Shown one piece after another: positions 42,510 to 54,053 of a stretch of DNA of 64,000 nucleotides; positions within the stretch are counted from its first letter, which is position 1, and every line of letters starts with the position of its first letter. The translations under genes and the position numbers were made by a program. This stretch comes from Bacilli bacterium (GTDB taxonomy: Bacteria > Bacillota_I > Bacilli_A > RF39 > UBA660), in the NCBI GenBank assembly GCA_028694645.1, contig JAQVKM010000003.1, positions 127,297 through 191,296 on the forward strand, written 5' to 3'. A model generated the notes under the pieces. That model ran no database searches. It had not been told where the DNA came from and saw only the letters and a list, made by a program, of their open reading frames with translations.

Positions 42510-43674
42510 GTTTATTTTTTTCTTTGAATTCATTTTCATCTTCATATTTATAAGACATGCTTGATATTACTAAATTGTAAATAAAACTTTTATCAATTTC
42601 AACTTCTTCATTTTGTTTCATAAAATCAAATATTATTTCATCACTTATTTGATCTGAAATAGTTAAATTACATGCTCTTAAATGTAGTAATTGTAATAAA
42701 AAATAATTATAATTAAATCTATGATAATAACAATTAGATACTATAGTTCCTAAATCGATTCCTAAATCGCAATCATTATTAATATTAATTTCATCTAAAA
42801 TCATATTTAATTCCATGGTTGCATTTCTTTGACTAAGAACATTTAAAAATATTTCTCTTTTATCTATATAATTTTTTTGATATAAATTATTTGCTACACT
42901 TTTATAATCAAAATTATTATTTAATAATTTGGTTTCAACAAGAGGATTAACAAAACTATAATTATATGTTTCATCTGTAATCATATATTCTAAACATTCA
43001 CTTTTTTTATTTTTTTGCATTAAAATAATGTTTTTTAAAATTAAATCAGCTTGTGCTTCTTTTTTTACTCTTTTTCTATAATTATTATCATAAGTAATAG
43101 CTCTTTTTTCCTCTAAACAACACATAACATATTCATCAACTGTACGAAAATATAAATTTTCATCACTAAAAGAATATATACCTGTTATTTTTTCTAAACC
43201 TCTTACACTAACACAATTTATTTCTTGATTATAGTATTCATCTTTCATTCTCATTACGTTATCAATTTCATTATATTTAAGTAATGAAAAAGTATTATAT
43301 AATCGATTATATATTAATTTTAATTTAGTATAGTCATCATAATCAAATAATTTTAATGTTGTTATTTGTTGATTATCATGTTCCAAAATTTCTTTTCTTG
43401 TTAATAATGCATTATTTACACTAATATGATCAGTAACAAATTTAAAAATTGTTTTTGTTTCTTTTTGCAACATTTTAAGCATATCAAAATCATTATTAAT
43501 TTTATTTAATTTAATTTGTTCTAGTGCTAAACATATCTTTAAATTATTTATTGTTTCATCGTATTTTTCTTTATCTTTTTTGATATCATATTTTTTTAAT
43601 TTGGCATATAAATCAAATATTTTTTCCTCTAATATTATAAATTCTTTCATTATTTTTTTTGACATTTTTTCCAT
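42481..43674 (-). CDS. Hypothetical protein (397 aa)
   Basis: Long ORF overlapping the GNAT gene start. Confidence 0.65.
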   Translation of the reverse strand: MEKMSKKIMKEFIILEEKIFDLYAKLKKYDIKKDKEKYDETINNLKICLALEQIKLNKINNDFDMLKMLQKETKTIFKFVTDHISVNNALLTRKEILEHDNQQITTLKLFDYDDYTKLKLIYNRLYNTFSLLKYNEIDNVMRMKDEYYNQEINCVSVRGLEKITGIYSFSDENLYFRTVDEYVMCCLEEKRAITYDNNYRKRVKKEAQADLILKNIILMQKNKKSECLEYMITDETYNYSFVNPLVETKLLNNNFDYKSVANNLYQKNYIDKREIFLNVLSQRNATMELNMILDEININNDCDLGIDLGTIVSNCYYHRFNYNYFLLQLLHLRACNLTISDQISDEIIFDFMKQNEEVEIDKSFIYNLVISSMSYKYEDENEFKEKNKHDKFIKNRK

Positions 43675-43741
43675 AATATCGCCCTCTTTTTAATAATGTT
43701 TTATATTATAGCACAAAAGAAAAAAAGCTTAAAGCTTTTTT

Positions 43742-44458
43742 TTATATTTCGACATTATGATAAACATTTTGTACATCTTCAACTTCATCTAACATGTTTA
43801 TAACACGATCAAATATTTCTTTATCTTCTTTTATTAAGCTAACTTTTTCTTTAGCTATATAAGATATTTCATCCATATCAAATTCAATATCTTGTTTAAT
43901 TGATGTTATGACTTCTTTAATAGCGTTTAAGTCTTGTGGTTTACCATATATTACAATATTATCTTCTTCTGTTTCAATATCATCAATATCAATATCATTT
44001 TCAATTAAAGAATTCATTACTGTTTCTTCATCAATACCTTTAAAACTTATTATACATAAATGATCATAATTAAATGTTACACTTCCGATAGCTCCCATTT
44101 TAATATGACATTTGTTTACAACCGCTCTAAGATAACTTACACTTCTATTTAAATTATCTGTTAAACATTCAACAACAAATGTTGATCCTCCTGGTCCAAA
44201 CATTTCATAAGTTGTTTGTACATAATTTTCATCTACTCCACTATTTACTTTGTCAATAGCTCTTTTGATAATATCACTTGGAACTTGTTCTTTTTTAGCA
44301 CGATCAATTAATCTTTTTAAAGATGCATTACAAGCTATATCAGTTCCTCCATTTTTAGCGGCTTGATATATTTCTTTAGCATACATAGCATATATCTTTC
44401 CTCTTACAGCTCCTGTTTTTTGTATACTTGCTTTTCTTACTTCATAAGCTCTTCCCAT
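43742..44458 (-). CDS. YebC/PmpR-family (TACO1-like) regulator
   Basis: Mid-region YEMFGPGGSTFVVECLTDNLNRS; NNVGIGAIGSV-like segment MGAIGSVTFNYD. Confidence 0.95.
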   Translation of the reverse strand: MGRAYEVRKASIQKTGAVRGKIYAMYAKEIYQAAKNGGTDIACNASLKRLIDRAKKEQVPSDIIKRAIDKVNSGVDENYVQTTYEMFGPGGSTFVVECLTDNLNRSVSYLRAVVNKCHIKMGAIGSVTFNYDHLCIISFKGIDEETVMNSLIENDIDIDDIETEEDNIVIYGKPQDLNAIKEVITSIKQDIEFDMDEISYIAKEKVSLIKEDKEIFDRVINMLDEVEDVQNVYHNVEI

Positions 44459-44462
44459 TTTA

Positions 44463-44879
44463 TCACCTCAAATTATTAATAATTTTTTTAACATAAGACC
44501 CAGAACACATATTTAATTCATTTATAATAGCTACATTAACTTGTTTTCTTTCAAATCTTATTTCTGTTCTACCTAATTTATCATTTAATTCCATCATATT
44601 ATCTTCTGTTAATTTAATATAATTATCAGATATAATATATTTCCCTGAAACATCATATAAATAATTTTGATAACCAATTCTTATGTGTCCATCAATATTA
44701 TAAAATAAATCTATATCAGGAATAAAATATTTTATTATTTTATAAAGTTCTAAACATCCTCCTGATAAAAAATATTCTTCTGCTTTACTTTCACCTAAAT
44801 AATTATAAAATTCATCATCTACTAAATCAATTATAAATTTTATAAATTGTTGCATTTTATCTTCTTTTACTTCTATCAT
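44463..44879 (-). CDS. Hypothetical protein (138 aa)
   Basis: ORF immediately upstream of the yebC-like gene. Confidence 0.6.
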   Translation of the reverse strand: MIEVKEDKMQQFIKFIIDLVDDEFYNYLGESKAEEYFLSGGCLELYKIIKYFIPDIDLFYNIDGHIRIGYQNYLYDVSGKYIISDNYIKLTEDNMMELNDKLGRTEIRFERKQVNVAIINELNMCSGSYVKKIINNLR

Positions 44880-44964
44880 TTACTACTAACCTCTCAATAA
44901 ATATGATAACATCTTAAACTCATTTTTTCAACTATAAATTAAAAAAAGCATAAATGCTTTTTAA

Positions 44965-46704
44965 TTATTCGATAACATTTGCTTTATTATTTTCATCTGA
45001 ATAAAGATTTAACAATTTATCATAAATGCCTCTTTCAATTCTATTAAGTGAATTGATTGTTATTTCTAAAGATTTTTGATATTCGCCTTTATAAAATAAT
45101 TTTTCTGCATATGTTAAATATTTTTCTAAATCATTTTCTTCATTTCGATATCTATTTCCATATACAATTGCCATTTCTGCAAACATTGCTGTTTTTATCA
45201 TTTCTTTTGTTGTTCTAAATAATTTTAAAACTAAATCTCTAGCTGTATCAACTCTTGTATTTAAAATATCAATTGTGATTGGTTTCTTATCTAATTCTTT
45301 AATTATTTCTTTTATAGCTAATTGAGCTTCATTTAATTCAACAAAGTAATTTTGTGGAATAATTGGTAAGTTATATTCTTTAATTTTAATTTTTGAGTCT
45401 TTTAAAATTAATTTTATTTCTTCTAGTTGTTGTCTTGCTCTTACTTCATCGTCACGCATAGTGCTTATTGAATCTAATACATTATCTACTTTTTCTTGTA
45501 AAATAGAAATTTTGTTAGACAAAGTTTCTATTTCTTTAGCTAATTTAGAAAAAGCAAAAGTGTTGTTTGAAGTATGATCAATCAAAATTTTATAATCTTC
45601 ATTTAGTTGTTTTAGTTCTGTATCAACTTGAATAAAAACATTTAAATTTTCTTCTGATAAATTATAAACACTTTTTATATCATCTAATTGATCAAATATT
45701 TCTTTCATTAAACGATTTAATTTGTTTAATTTTTTTTGAAATATTCTATCTACTTCTTCATAACTATTTTTATCTACTTTTTCTTTTTCATAATCTGTAA
45801 ATACTGAATCAAAATATTCTGTTAAAACTTTTAATTCAAATAAACTATCTTCTAAATTTAAAACTTTTCCACGATCATATATATCACTTATTTTTTTATT
45901 AGCTTCTTCAATATTGTATTCAATATTCAAATAGTCTAGTGGATATCCTTGTTTAACCATTTCATTATATTCTTCTTGTACTTCCGCTATTTTTTTAGGT
46001 AATACATTAGTACATAAAAGAATAATATTTGGAAGTTCTTCAATGACATTTTTCATATGTTTTAACATATCATCAATTGCATTGATAATATTTGTTACTT
46101 CTGTAAATTCATTACTTTCCATAACTGCTTCAAAATCTTCAAATCTTTTAGCTATATTTTCAAATTGTAGTTCAACTGGTTCAGCCATTTCACCAAAAGA
46201 TAGTTTATCAGCAACAAATTTTTCATATAACTCTCTATAAAGTGCTTTTAACTTAGTAATCATTGTTCTATTTCGTTCTTCACTACTTGTAATTTCTTTT
46301 ATTTCATTAAGCAAAAAATCTGAATTAGTTCTTACTTTATATATTTCCATTTCTAGTTTAGCTATTTTATAAATAGTACTTTTATAGTCTCTTTGTGATA
46401 ATGTATAATCAGCTTCTAATAACATATCTGTAATTTTAGGAATTTGATTAGATCTTATAACATCTAATCGATCTTTCCAATTATTATACATTGCTTCTAA
46501 TTTTTCATTATTCAAGTAAGACTCTATTTTAGCTAGTTCTGGTATAATTGGTACACTATCTAACAAGTTTTTTTCTACTTCTAATTTATCTAATTGTTTT
46601 TTATAGTTTCCTTTTTTAGCTTTACTAAGACCATACAAAACTACAGCAATTAAAACAGCTGAAACAAAAAATATACTTATCATAATTAAAATTACTGTAT
46701 CCAC
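44965..46704 (-). CDS. ezrA: Septation ring formation regulator EzrA-like
   Basis: N-terminal TM plus long coiled coil; adjacent to rpsD as in Bacillus. Confidence 0.85.
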   Translation of the reverse strand: MDTVILIMISIFFVSAVLIAVVLYGLSKAKKGNYKKQLDKLEVEKNLLDSVPIIPELAKIESYLNNEKLEAMYNNWKDRLDVIRSNQIPKITDMLLEADYTLSQRDYKSTIYKIAKLEMEIYKVRTNSDFLLNEIKEITSSEERNRTMITKLKALYRELYEKFVADKLSFGEMAEPVELQFENIAKRFEDFEAVMESNEFTEVTNIINAIDDMLKHMKNVIEELPNIILLCTNVLPKKIAEVQEEYNEMVKQGYPLDYLNIEYNIEEANKKISDIYDRGKVLNLEDSLFELKVLTEYFDSVFTDYEKEKVDKNSYEEVDRIFQKKLNKLNRLMKEIFDQLDDIKSVYNLSEENLNVFIQVDTELKQLNEDYKILIDHTSNNTFAFSKLAKEIETLSNKISILQEKVDNVLDSISTMRDDEVRARQQLEEIKLILKDSKIKIKEYNLPIIPQNYFVELNEAQLAIKEIIKELDKKPITIDILNTRVDTARDLVLKLFRTTKEMIKTAMFAEMAIVYGNRYRNEENDLEKYLTYAEKLFYKGEYQKSLEITINSLNRIERGIYDKLLNLYSDENNKANVIE

Positions 46705-46823
46705 ATCATCACCTCGTATTTTATCACTATTATAATAATATCACAAAAGTACATTTTTTTACATATTTTTTGATATTTTTTTTATCAAATATTATTATTT
46801 AAGTGAAATATAATATGTTTGGG

Positions 46824-46852
46824 TTGACTTTAAAAGGAAAAATGTCTATAAT
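46824..46852 (+). promoter_or_regulatory. rpsD promoter
   Basis: TTGACT-17 nt-TATAAT. Confidence 0.8.
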
Positions 46853-46859
46853 AGAAATC

Positions 46860-47012
46860 GCATTATTCATCTAGCAGCACTATTTGAATTTGTTAATGTG
46901 TTTATTACCTAGCGGGTTATTGTGTAACTTTTGCTGCAAAGCGAAAATATTAAAATAAACACCCTAACATTTGACAAATAAAAAGCCTGGTGTCTAAGCA
47001 AAATCGAAAGGA
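46860..47012 (+). ncRNA. Candidate rpsD 5' leader (S4 autoregulatory type)
   Basis: About 150-nt, comparatively GC-rich leader between a strong promoter and the rpsD RBS, with hairpin-forming segments such as TTTTGCTGCAAAGCGAAAAT. Confidence 0.5.
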
Positions 47013-47021
47013 GAATAGATT

Positions 47022-47624
47022 ATGTCAAGATACACTGGTTCTACTTATAGAAAAGCTCGTCGTTTAGGGTTTTCTATATTAGAAAATGGTAAAGAATTAA
47101 CAAAAAGACCATATGCTCCAGGACAACATGGAAATAGCAGAGGTAAAAAATTATCTGATTATGGTACACAATTACAAGAAAAACAAAAACTTAGATTTAT
47201 GTACGGAGTAAGTGAAAAACAATTCAAAAAAATATTTGAAGAAGCTGGAAAAATGAAAGGTGTTCATGGTGAAAATTTCTTTAGATTACTTGAAAGTCGT
47301 TTAGACAATTTAGTTTATCGCTTAGGTTTAGCTGCTACAAGAAAAGGAGCTAGACAATTAGTTAATCATGGTCATATAACTGTTAATGATAAAAAAGTTG
47401 ATATCGCATCATATAGAGTTAAACCTGGTGATGTTATAGCTGTTAAAGATAACGCTAAAACTCATCCTGCTATTAAAGCAGCTTTAGAAGCTACTCATAA
47501 TAGAGTTGAATTCGTAACATATGATGAAGCTAAAATGTCTGGTACTTATGTAAGATATCCAGAAAGAAGCGAATTAAACGCTGATATTAATGAATCATTA
47601 GTTGTTGAATATTACAACAGATAA
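47022..47624 (+). CDS. rpsD: 30S ribosomal protein S4
   Basis: MSRYTGSTYRKARRLGFSI; RLDNLVYRLGLAATRKGARQLVNHGHI. Confidence 0.99.
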   Translation: MSRYTGSTYRKARRLGFSILENGKELTKRPYAPGQHGNSRGKKLSDYGTQLQEKQKLRFMYGVSEKQFKKIFEEAGKMKGVHGENFFRLLESRLDNLVYRLGLAATRKGARQLVNHGHITVNDKKVDIASYRVKPGDVIAVKDNAKTHPAIKAALEATHNRVEFVTYDEAKMSGTYVRYPERSELNADINESLVVEYYNR

Positions 47625-47652
47625 AAAATCGAAAATAATTCGATTTTTTTTA
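47624..47652 (+). terminator. Rho-independent terminator
   Basis: AAAAAATCGAAAATAATTCGATTTTTTTT. Confidence 0.8.
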
Positions 47653-49386
47653 TTTGAATTGACTCATATATAAATGGTAGTATTTATTTTTTTTATTCAT
47701 TAGCGCCTCATGCGTTCCAACTTCCAATATTTCACCATTTTCTAAATATATTATTTTGTCAGCTTTTTTTATTGTGGATAAACGATGTGCTATTATTAAG
47801 CAGGTTTTGTTTTTCATCAATTCTTTCATTCCTTCTTGAATTAATAATTCTGTTCTACTATCAACATTACTTGTAGCTTCATCTAATATTAAAAAATCAG
47901 GATTATTTAGTATTACTCTTGCTATTGATATTAATTGTTTTTCCCCTTCTGAAAAATTAATACCATCTTCTTCTACCATAGAGCTATAATCATTTGGCAA
48001 TCGATGAATAAAGTCATGTGCATAAGCTTGTTTACTGGCTTCAATAATTTCTTTAGTAGTAGCTTCTTCATTGCCATATTTTATATTATTTAAAACAGTT
48101 TCTTTAAACAAATAATTATCTTGTAAAACAATCCCTATTTTTTTTCTAAGATTTTCTTTTGATATTTCATTTATATCAATATCATTTATAAATAATTGAT
48201 TATCATTAACAAAATAAAATTTGCTAATCAAATTTATTAATGTTGTTTTCCCAGCTCCTGTAGGTCCTACTAAAGCTATAACATCTCCTTCATTAATTTT
48301 AAAACTAAGATTTTTCAAAATTAATTTATCATCATAGCCAAAATTAAGATTTTTAAATTCAATTGATTTTATTTTATCAATTGTTTTTTTATTTGTTTCA
48401 ATACTTGTTTTTTCATCTATCATGTTAAATATTCTTGTAGCACCACTTAAAGCACTTCCTAATTCTGTAACTAAAGATGCTAAATTATTAATTGGACTTC
48501 TAAACATAGCTGCATAAGTTATAAAAGCTAAAATACTTCCTATACTCAAGTTTCCTTTTATTGTTAAAAAAGAACCAATTAAGATAATTAAAATATTTCC
48601 TAAATTTGCAATTAAAATATTAGCTGGCATAATTAAACTTGAATATAAATCTGCTTTAATTTGTACATCTCTTAATTCATCACTATATTTATTAAATTTT
48701 TCAATTGTTTTATTCTCATTTAAAAAACTTTTTGTTACTTTAATTCCACTCAATAAATCTTCACTTAAACTAGAAATATTTCCTATTTGATTTTGGGCTT
48801 TCATAAAATAATCATTTGTTTTCATACCAATTTTAATTACTATGAAAAAAAATATTGGAATTGTTAGTATTGTTGTTATAGCTAAAACATAATTGACATA
48901 AAACATTATAATTGTTACCCCAATAATTATTATTACGCTACTTATTACACTTACAACAGCTTCACTTAATGCATCATTTAAAGTTGAAATATCATTAGTA
49001 AACTTACTCATAATATCTCCTTTTGCGTTTTTTTCAAAATAACTTATTTCTAAATTCATTGTTTTATCAAATAATTCTTTTCTTATTTTATATAACGTAT
49101 TTTCAGATATTTCAGTCATTTTAATACTTGTAAAATAATTTGATAATGATTTTAAAATAAATAAAATTAACAAAACAATTAAAATAGTTAACAATTTATT
49201 TATATCATTAATATTGTATTGATCTATAATATTACTAATTAATAGTGGCGTTATAACTGATATTAAAGTTATCACAATTGTTAATAATAAAACTTGAATA
49301 AATTTTATTTTTTCATATTTTAGATATGACCATATTCTTTTAATAATTTTAAGTGGATCTTTAATTTTTATATCATTCATTATCAT
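47650..49386 (-). CDS. ABC transporter permease/ATPase (exporter)
   Basis: GPTGAGKTTLI; FSEGEKQLISIARVIL; DEATSNVD. Confidence 0.95.
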   Translation of the reverse strand: MIMNDIKIKDPLKIIKRIWSYLKYEKIKFIQVLLLTIVITLISVITPLLISNIIDQYNINDINKLLTILIVLLILFILKSLSNYFTSIKMTEISENTLYKIRKELFDKTMNLEISYFEKNAKGDIMSKFTNDISTLNDALSEAVVSVISSVIIIIGVTIIMFYVNYVLAITTILTIPIFFFIVIKIGMKTNDYFMKAQNQIGNISSLSEDLLSGIKVTKSFLNENKTIEKFNKYSDELRDVQIKADLYSSLIMPANILIANLGNILIILIGSFLTIKGNLSIGSILAFITYAAMFRSPINNLASLVTELGSALSGATRIFNMIDEKTSIETNKKTIDKIKSIEFKNLNFGYDDKLILKNLSFKINEGDVIALVGPTGAGKTTLINLISKFYFVNDNQLFINDIDINEISKENLRKKIGIVLQDNYLFKETVLNNIKYGNEEATTKEIIEASKQAYAHDFIHRLPNDYSSMVEEDGINFSEGEKQLISIARVILNNPDFLILDEATSNVDSRTELLIQEGMKELMKNKTCLIIAHRLSTIKKADKIIYLENGEILEVGTHEALMNKKNKYYHLYMSQFK

Positions 49387-51091
49387 TCACCTGTGTTTCA
49401 TATAAAGTTTTATATAGTTTATTATTAAGTAATTGTTCATGAGTTCCAATTGCTTCAATAATACCATTATTAAGTAAAATTATTTTATCAAAATTTTTAA
49501 ATAAATTGATTCTACTTGATGCAAAAATAATTGTTTTATTTTGATATTGAGATAATATTTTATTCATAATTTCTTTTTCATTTTTTAAATCAATAGAACT
49601 CATTACTTCATCAAATATATATATATTTGATTTTTTTATAATTGTTCTAGCTAGTGAAAGTCTTTGTTTTTGCCCACCACTTAAATTAATTCCTTTTTGA
49701 CTTATTTCATAATCAAATTGATTTTTCTTATCTTGAATGAAATCATATATATTACAAATCTCACATGCGTTTATTAATTCTTTGTTTGATATACTATCTA
49801 ATTTTAAATTATCATTTATTGTACCTTTAAATAAATAATTTTTTTGTAAACAAACACTTATTTGTTGTCTTAAAATTTTTAAATCATAATTCTTAATATC
49901 TTGATTATCTACTAATACTTGTCCATTATTTACTTCATAAAATCTTAGTAGCAAAGATATTAAAGTTGACTTCCCAGCTCCTGTTGGACCAGTAATAGCT
50001 ACCTTTTCTTTTGCATTAATTTCAAAATTTAAATTTTTTAAAACATAGTCTCCACTACCTTTTTCATATTCAAAATCAACATTACAAAATTTGATATTTC
50101 CTTTAATTTCATTTTTTAAATTACCACATTTAATTTCATTAATTGGCATGTTTAATATATTATTAACTCTTTTTGCACTAACATCACTTCTAGATGCCAT
50201 AATTAATATTGCTGATCCTGCCATTAATGAAGATAAAATATTATTTAAATATTGAATAAAAGCTACTATATCTCCAACTTCTATATTGCTATTTTTAATT
50301 TCAAAATGTCCAAACCATAAGATTAGAACAATTATAAGATTTATGATAAACATCATTATTGGCATAACTAAAGATAATATTTTAATAGCTTCTATATTTA
50401 ATTTTTTAGAGTTCTTATTATGTAAATCAAATCTATTTATTTCTTTTTTTTCATTACAAAAAGTTTTTATAACCTTAATACAATTTATATCTTCTCTAAC
50501 AATACCATTTACATCGTCAATAGCTTGTTCTGTATATTCAAAATATGGAAAAGCTTTTTTCATTAATATATAAATAATTAAAATCATTATTGGTAAAAAA
50601 AGTAGTAAAATAATTGCTAATTTAAATGATATGAAAAAGGTCATTAAGATACTTCCAAATAAAATTATTGGAATTTTTATTAAAATTCTAATTATTAATA
50701 CAACAATACTTCCTATTAAAGGAATATCATTAGATATTAAAGTTATAACATGATTTATTTTTAATTTATCTATTTGTAAAATAGATAGTTGATTTATTTT
50801 TTTAAATAATTCTTTTCTTATATCACTAACCATATAGCCAGTTGCTTTAGAAGTATAATATGTACTTAAAACGCCACCTAATATTCCTATTAAAGATAAA
50901 AAAATCATTAATATTATATTTAAAATTATATAATAAGTATTATTATTTAGTATTCCTACATTAATTATATTTGCTGTTATGATTGGAAGAAATAAATCCA
51001 TTACTATTTCAAAAAGAACAAACAAAGTTCCATACAATAACCATTTTTTATATTTTTTTGCATATTTTAAAATATGAATTAAATGTTTCAT
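49373..51091 (-). CDS. ABC transporter permease/ATPase (exporter partner)
   Basis: GPTGAGKSTLI; LSGGQKQRLSLARTI; FDEVMSSID. Start adjusted to 51091. Confidence 0.95.
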   Translation of the reverse strand: MKHLIHILKYAKKYKKWLLYGTLFVLFEIVMDLFLPIITANIINVGILNNNTYYIILNIILMIFLSLIGILGGVLSTYYTSKATGYMVSDIRKELFKKINQLSILQIDKLKINHVITLISNDIPLIGSIVVLIIRILIKIPIILFGSILMTFFISFKLAIILLLFLPIMILIIYILMKKAFPYFEYTEQAIDDVNGIVREDINCIKVIKTFCNEKKEINRFDLHNKNSKKLNIEAIKILSLVMPIMMFIINLIIVLILWFGHFEIKNSNIEVGDIVAFIQYLNNILSSLMAGSAILIMASRSDVSAKRVNNILNMPINEIKCGNLKNEIKGNIKFCNVDFEYEKGSGDYVLKNLNFEINAKEKVAITGPTGAGKSTLISLLLRFYEVNNGQVLVDNQDIKNYDLKILRQQISVCLQKNYLFKGTINDNLKLDSISNKELINACEICNIYDFIQDKKNQFDYEISQKGINLSGGQKQRLSLARTIIKKSNIYIFDEVMSSIDLKNEKEIMNKILSQYQNKTIIFASSRINLFKNFDKIILLNNGIIEAIGTHEQLLNNKLYKTLYETQVNDNE

Positions 51092-51181
51092 AACACACCC
51101 TATTTCTATTACAATTATATATAAATAAAAATTGAAATGCAATAAAAAATGTTGAATATAAAATTCAACATTTCAAATACT

Positions 51182-52735
51182 TTATTTAGCTTCTTCTGTA
51201 GCCCTAGTTTCTCTAATTACAGTAACTTTTATTGTTCCTGGATATTGCATTTCATTTTCAATGCGTGTTTTAATATCGCGAGCAACTTTATAACTACCTA
51301 AGTCATCTATTTCTTCTGGTTTAACAATAACTCTTATTTCTCTACCAGCTTGAACAGCATAAGTTTTATCTACACCTTCAATACTATTAGCTATATTTTC
51401 TAATTCTTTCAGTCTTTGAATATAGTTTTCTAAAGAATCATTTCTAGCTCCAGGTCTTGAAGCTGATAATGAATCTGCTATAGCTACGATAACCGAAATA
51501 ATTGAATTAACTTCAACATCTCCATGATGTGATTCAATTGAGTTAATAACAGTTTCAGTTTCTCCATATTTTTTAGCTAGATCACTACCTAATGTAACAT
51601 GACTTCCTTCAACTTCATGATCAATTGCTTTTCCAATATCATGTAATAATCCTGCTCTTTTAGCTAAAACAACGTTCTCTCCTAATTCAGCAGCTAACAA
51701 ACCAGATAAATGAGCAACTTCTAATGAATGTTGTAAAGCATTTTGACCATAACTTGTTCTAAAATGTAATTTACCAATCAATTCTATTAATTCTGGATCA
51801 ACCTTAGTTAATCCTAAATCAAATAAAGCGGATTCTCCATATTCTCTGATTTGATTTGTAATTTCTTTTAAACTTTTATCATACAATTCTTCTATTCTTG
51901 TAGGATGAATTCTTCCATCTTTAATTAAAGAATCAATTGTAACTCTAGCAATTTCTCTTCTAAGAGGATCAAAACTAGATAAAACAATAGCCTCAGGTGT
52001 ATCATCAATTATTAAATCAACTCCTGTTACAGCTTCAATTGTTCTAATATTTCTTCCTTCGCGGCCAATAATTCGACCTTTCATTTCATCACTTGGCAAA
52101 TTAACAACTGTAACTGTTTGTTCATTAGCTACATCGCCAGCATATTTTTGCATACAAGAAACAACCAATGCTTTAGCTTTTTTATCAGCTTCTATTTTAG
52201 CTTCTGCTTCTCTTTCTTTGATATATCCAGTAATTTCTAGATTCATCATTTCTTCTACTTTTTTCAAAACCATATCTTTTGCTTGATTTCTAGATAAACC
52301 AGCAATTTTTTCTAGTTCTTTTATTTGTTCTTCTTTTATCTCTTCCACTTTAACTTGTTCTTTTTGAATTTCTTTTTGTTTGTTGATTATCATATTTTCT
52401 TTTTCTTCTAACATTTGTTCTCTGTTTTGAAGAATTTGATCTCTTCTATCCATATTAGTTTCACGCGCAATTAAACGATCCTCAGAATCTTTTATTTCTA
52501 ATTTTTTTTCTTTGATTTCTTTTTCTGATTCTATCTTTAATTTGTGAATTTCTTCTTTTACTTCTAAAATATTATCTCTTTTTGTTTTATCTGCTTCTTT
52601 TTTAGCATTTTCTATTATTTTTTCTGCTTTTGATGTAGCTGATAAACCTTTAAGATAACCTATAATAACCATTGTTATGATTCCAACAAAAAGTCCAATT
52701 AAAACTAGCAAAATGGAGAAAATGATCTCACTCAT
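51182..52735 (-). CDS. rny: Ribonuclease Y
   Basis: N-terminal TM and coiled coil, [44 protein letters not shown]. Confidence 0.98.
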   Translation of the reverse strand: MSEIIFSILLVLIGLFVGIITMVIIGYLKGLSATSKAEKIIENAKKEADKTKRDNILEVKEEIHKLKIESEKEIKEKKLEIKDSEDRLIARETNMDRRDQILQNREQMLEEKENMIINKQKEIQKEQVKVEEIKEEQIKELEKIAGLSRNQAKDMVLKKVEEMMNLEITGYIKEREAEAKIEADKKAKALVVSCMQKYAGDVANEQTVTVVNLPSDEMKGRIIGREGRNIRTIEAVTGVDLIIDDTPEAIVLSSFDPLRREIARVTIDSLIKDGRIHPTRIEELYDKSLKEITNQIREYGESALFDLGLTKVDPELIELIGKLHFRTSYGQNALQHSLEVAHLSGLLAAELGENVVLAKRAGLLHDIGKAIDHEVEGSHVTLGSDLAKKYGETETVINSIESHHGDVEVNSIISVIVAIADSLSASRPGARNDSLENYIQRLKELENIANSIEGVDKTYAVQAGREIRVIVKPEEIDDLGSYKVARDIKTRIENEMQYPGTIKVTVIRETRATEEAK

Positions 52736-52868
52736 GAAATACCTCCATTTCGATATGTAAATATAATTATTAAAATTATTATTTCACTACTATCATTGTA
52801 ATTAAAATTATGGAAGATGTCAAGGAAGAATTTAATTATAATAAAAAAATCTCTAATAACTTAGAGAT

Positions 52869-53891
52869 TTATTTTTCTTCTACTTTTTTATCTTTGTTTT
52901 TTGAGATTTCATAATGTTTGCGAATTTTTTGTTCAAGTTCTGATTTTAATTTTTGATCTTTTTTTAAAATTTCTTTAACATTTTCTTTTCCTTGACCTAA
53001 TTTTTCTCCATTATATGCATACCAAGCACCACTTTTTTCAATAATGCCTGCTTCGCTAGCTAAGTCAACTATTTCTCCTTCAACTGATACTCCTTCACCA
53101 TACATTATATCCACTGTACATCCTTTAAATGGTGGAGCCATTTTGTTTTTCACAACTTTTATATTTGTTTTATTTCCAACTATATCATTGCCTGATTTAA
53201 TTTGTTCTCCTCTTCTAATATCTAATCTAACTGAAGAGTAAAATTTCAAAGCTCTACCTCCGGTAGTAGTTTCAGGATTACCAAACATAACGCCAACTTT
53301 TTCACGTAATTGATTTATAAAAATTGCAATAGTGTTTGTTTTATTAATAGCTCCAGATAATTTTCTTAAAGCTTGACTCATTAGTCTAGCTTGTAATCCA
53401 ACATGACTATCACCCATTTCGCCTTCTATTTCCGCTTGTGGAACTAAGGCTGCTACAGAATCTATTACAATAACACTTATTGCACCACTTCTCACTAAAG
53501 CTTCACAAATTTCTAATGCTTGTTCACCATTATCTGGTTGTGATAATAATAGATCATTTATATTTACTCCTATTTTAGCAGCATATTGTGGATCTAAAGC
53601 GTGCTCTGCATCGATAAAAGCTACTCTTCCACCCATTTTTTGTGCTTCAGCTATAGCATGTAATGCAAATGTAGTCTTACCACTTGATTCTGGTCCATAT
53701 ATTTCTACTATTCTTCCTTTTGGATATCCGCCTATTCCTAAAGCTATATCTAACGATAATGATCCAGTTGATATTGTATCAATTTCTCTATGTTCATTAT
53801 CTCCTAATTTCATTACTGATCCCTTTCCGAATTGTTTTTCGATATCAGCCAATACTTGTTCTAATGTTTTATCATTTGATGGTTTTACCAT
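52869..53891 (-). CDS. recA: Recombinase A
   Basis: [55 protein letters not shown]. Confidence 0.99.
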   Translation of the reverse strand: MVKPSNDKTLEQVLADIEKQFGKGSVMKLGDNEHREIDTISTGSLSLDIALGIGGYPKGRIVEIYGPESSGKTTFALHAIAEAQKMGGRVAFIDAEHALDPQYAAKIGVNINDLLLSQPDNGEQALEICEALVRSGAISVIVIDSVAALVPQAEIEGEMGDSHVGLQARLMSQALRKLSGAINKTNTIAIFINQLREKVGVMFGNPETTTGGRALKFYSSVRLDIRRGEQIKSGNDIVGNKTNIKVVKNKMAPPFKGCTVDIMYGEGVSVEGEIVDLASEAGIIEKSGAWYAYNGEKLGQGKENVKEILKKDQKLKSELEQKIRKHYEISKNKDKKVEEK

Positions 53892-53913
53892 TTGTAATCC
53901 TCCTTACATTAAA

Positions 53914-53963
53914 AGTATATACTAATAAAATTAACTTGTCAATACAAAAACGAACATTTGTTC
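53914..53963 (-). promoter_or_regulatory. recA promoter with LexA/SOS box
   Basis: Minus strand GAACAAATGTTCG (53951-53963) followed by TTGACA-17 nt-TATACT. Confidence 0.8.
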
Positions 53964-54053
53964 AAATTTATTTTTCATTTATTACCTCCCTATATTATAA
54001 TACTATTTAACATATATTTATCCTTTTTATAAAAAAAAATAATCTTTTTATGA

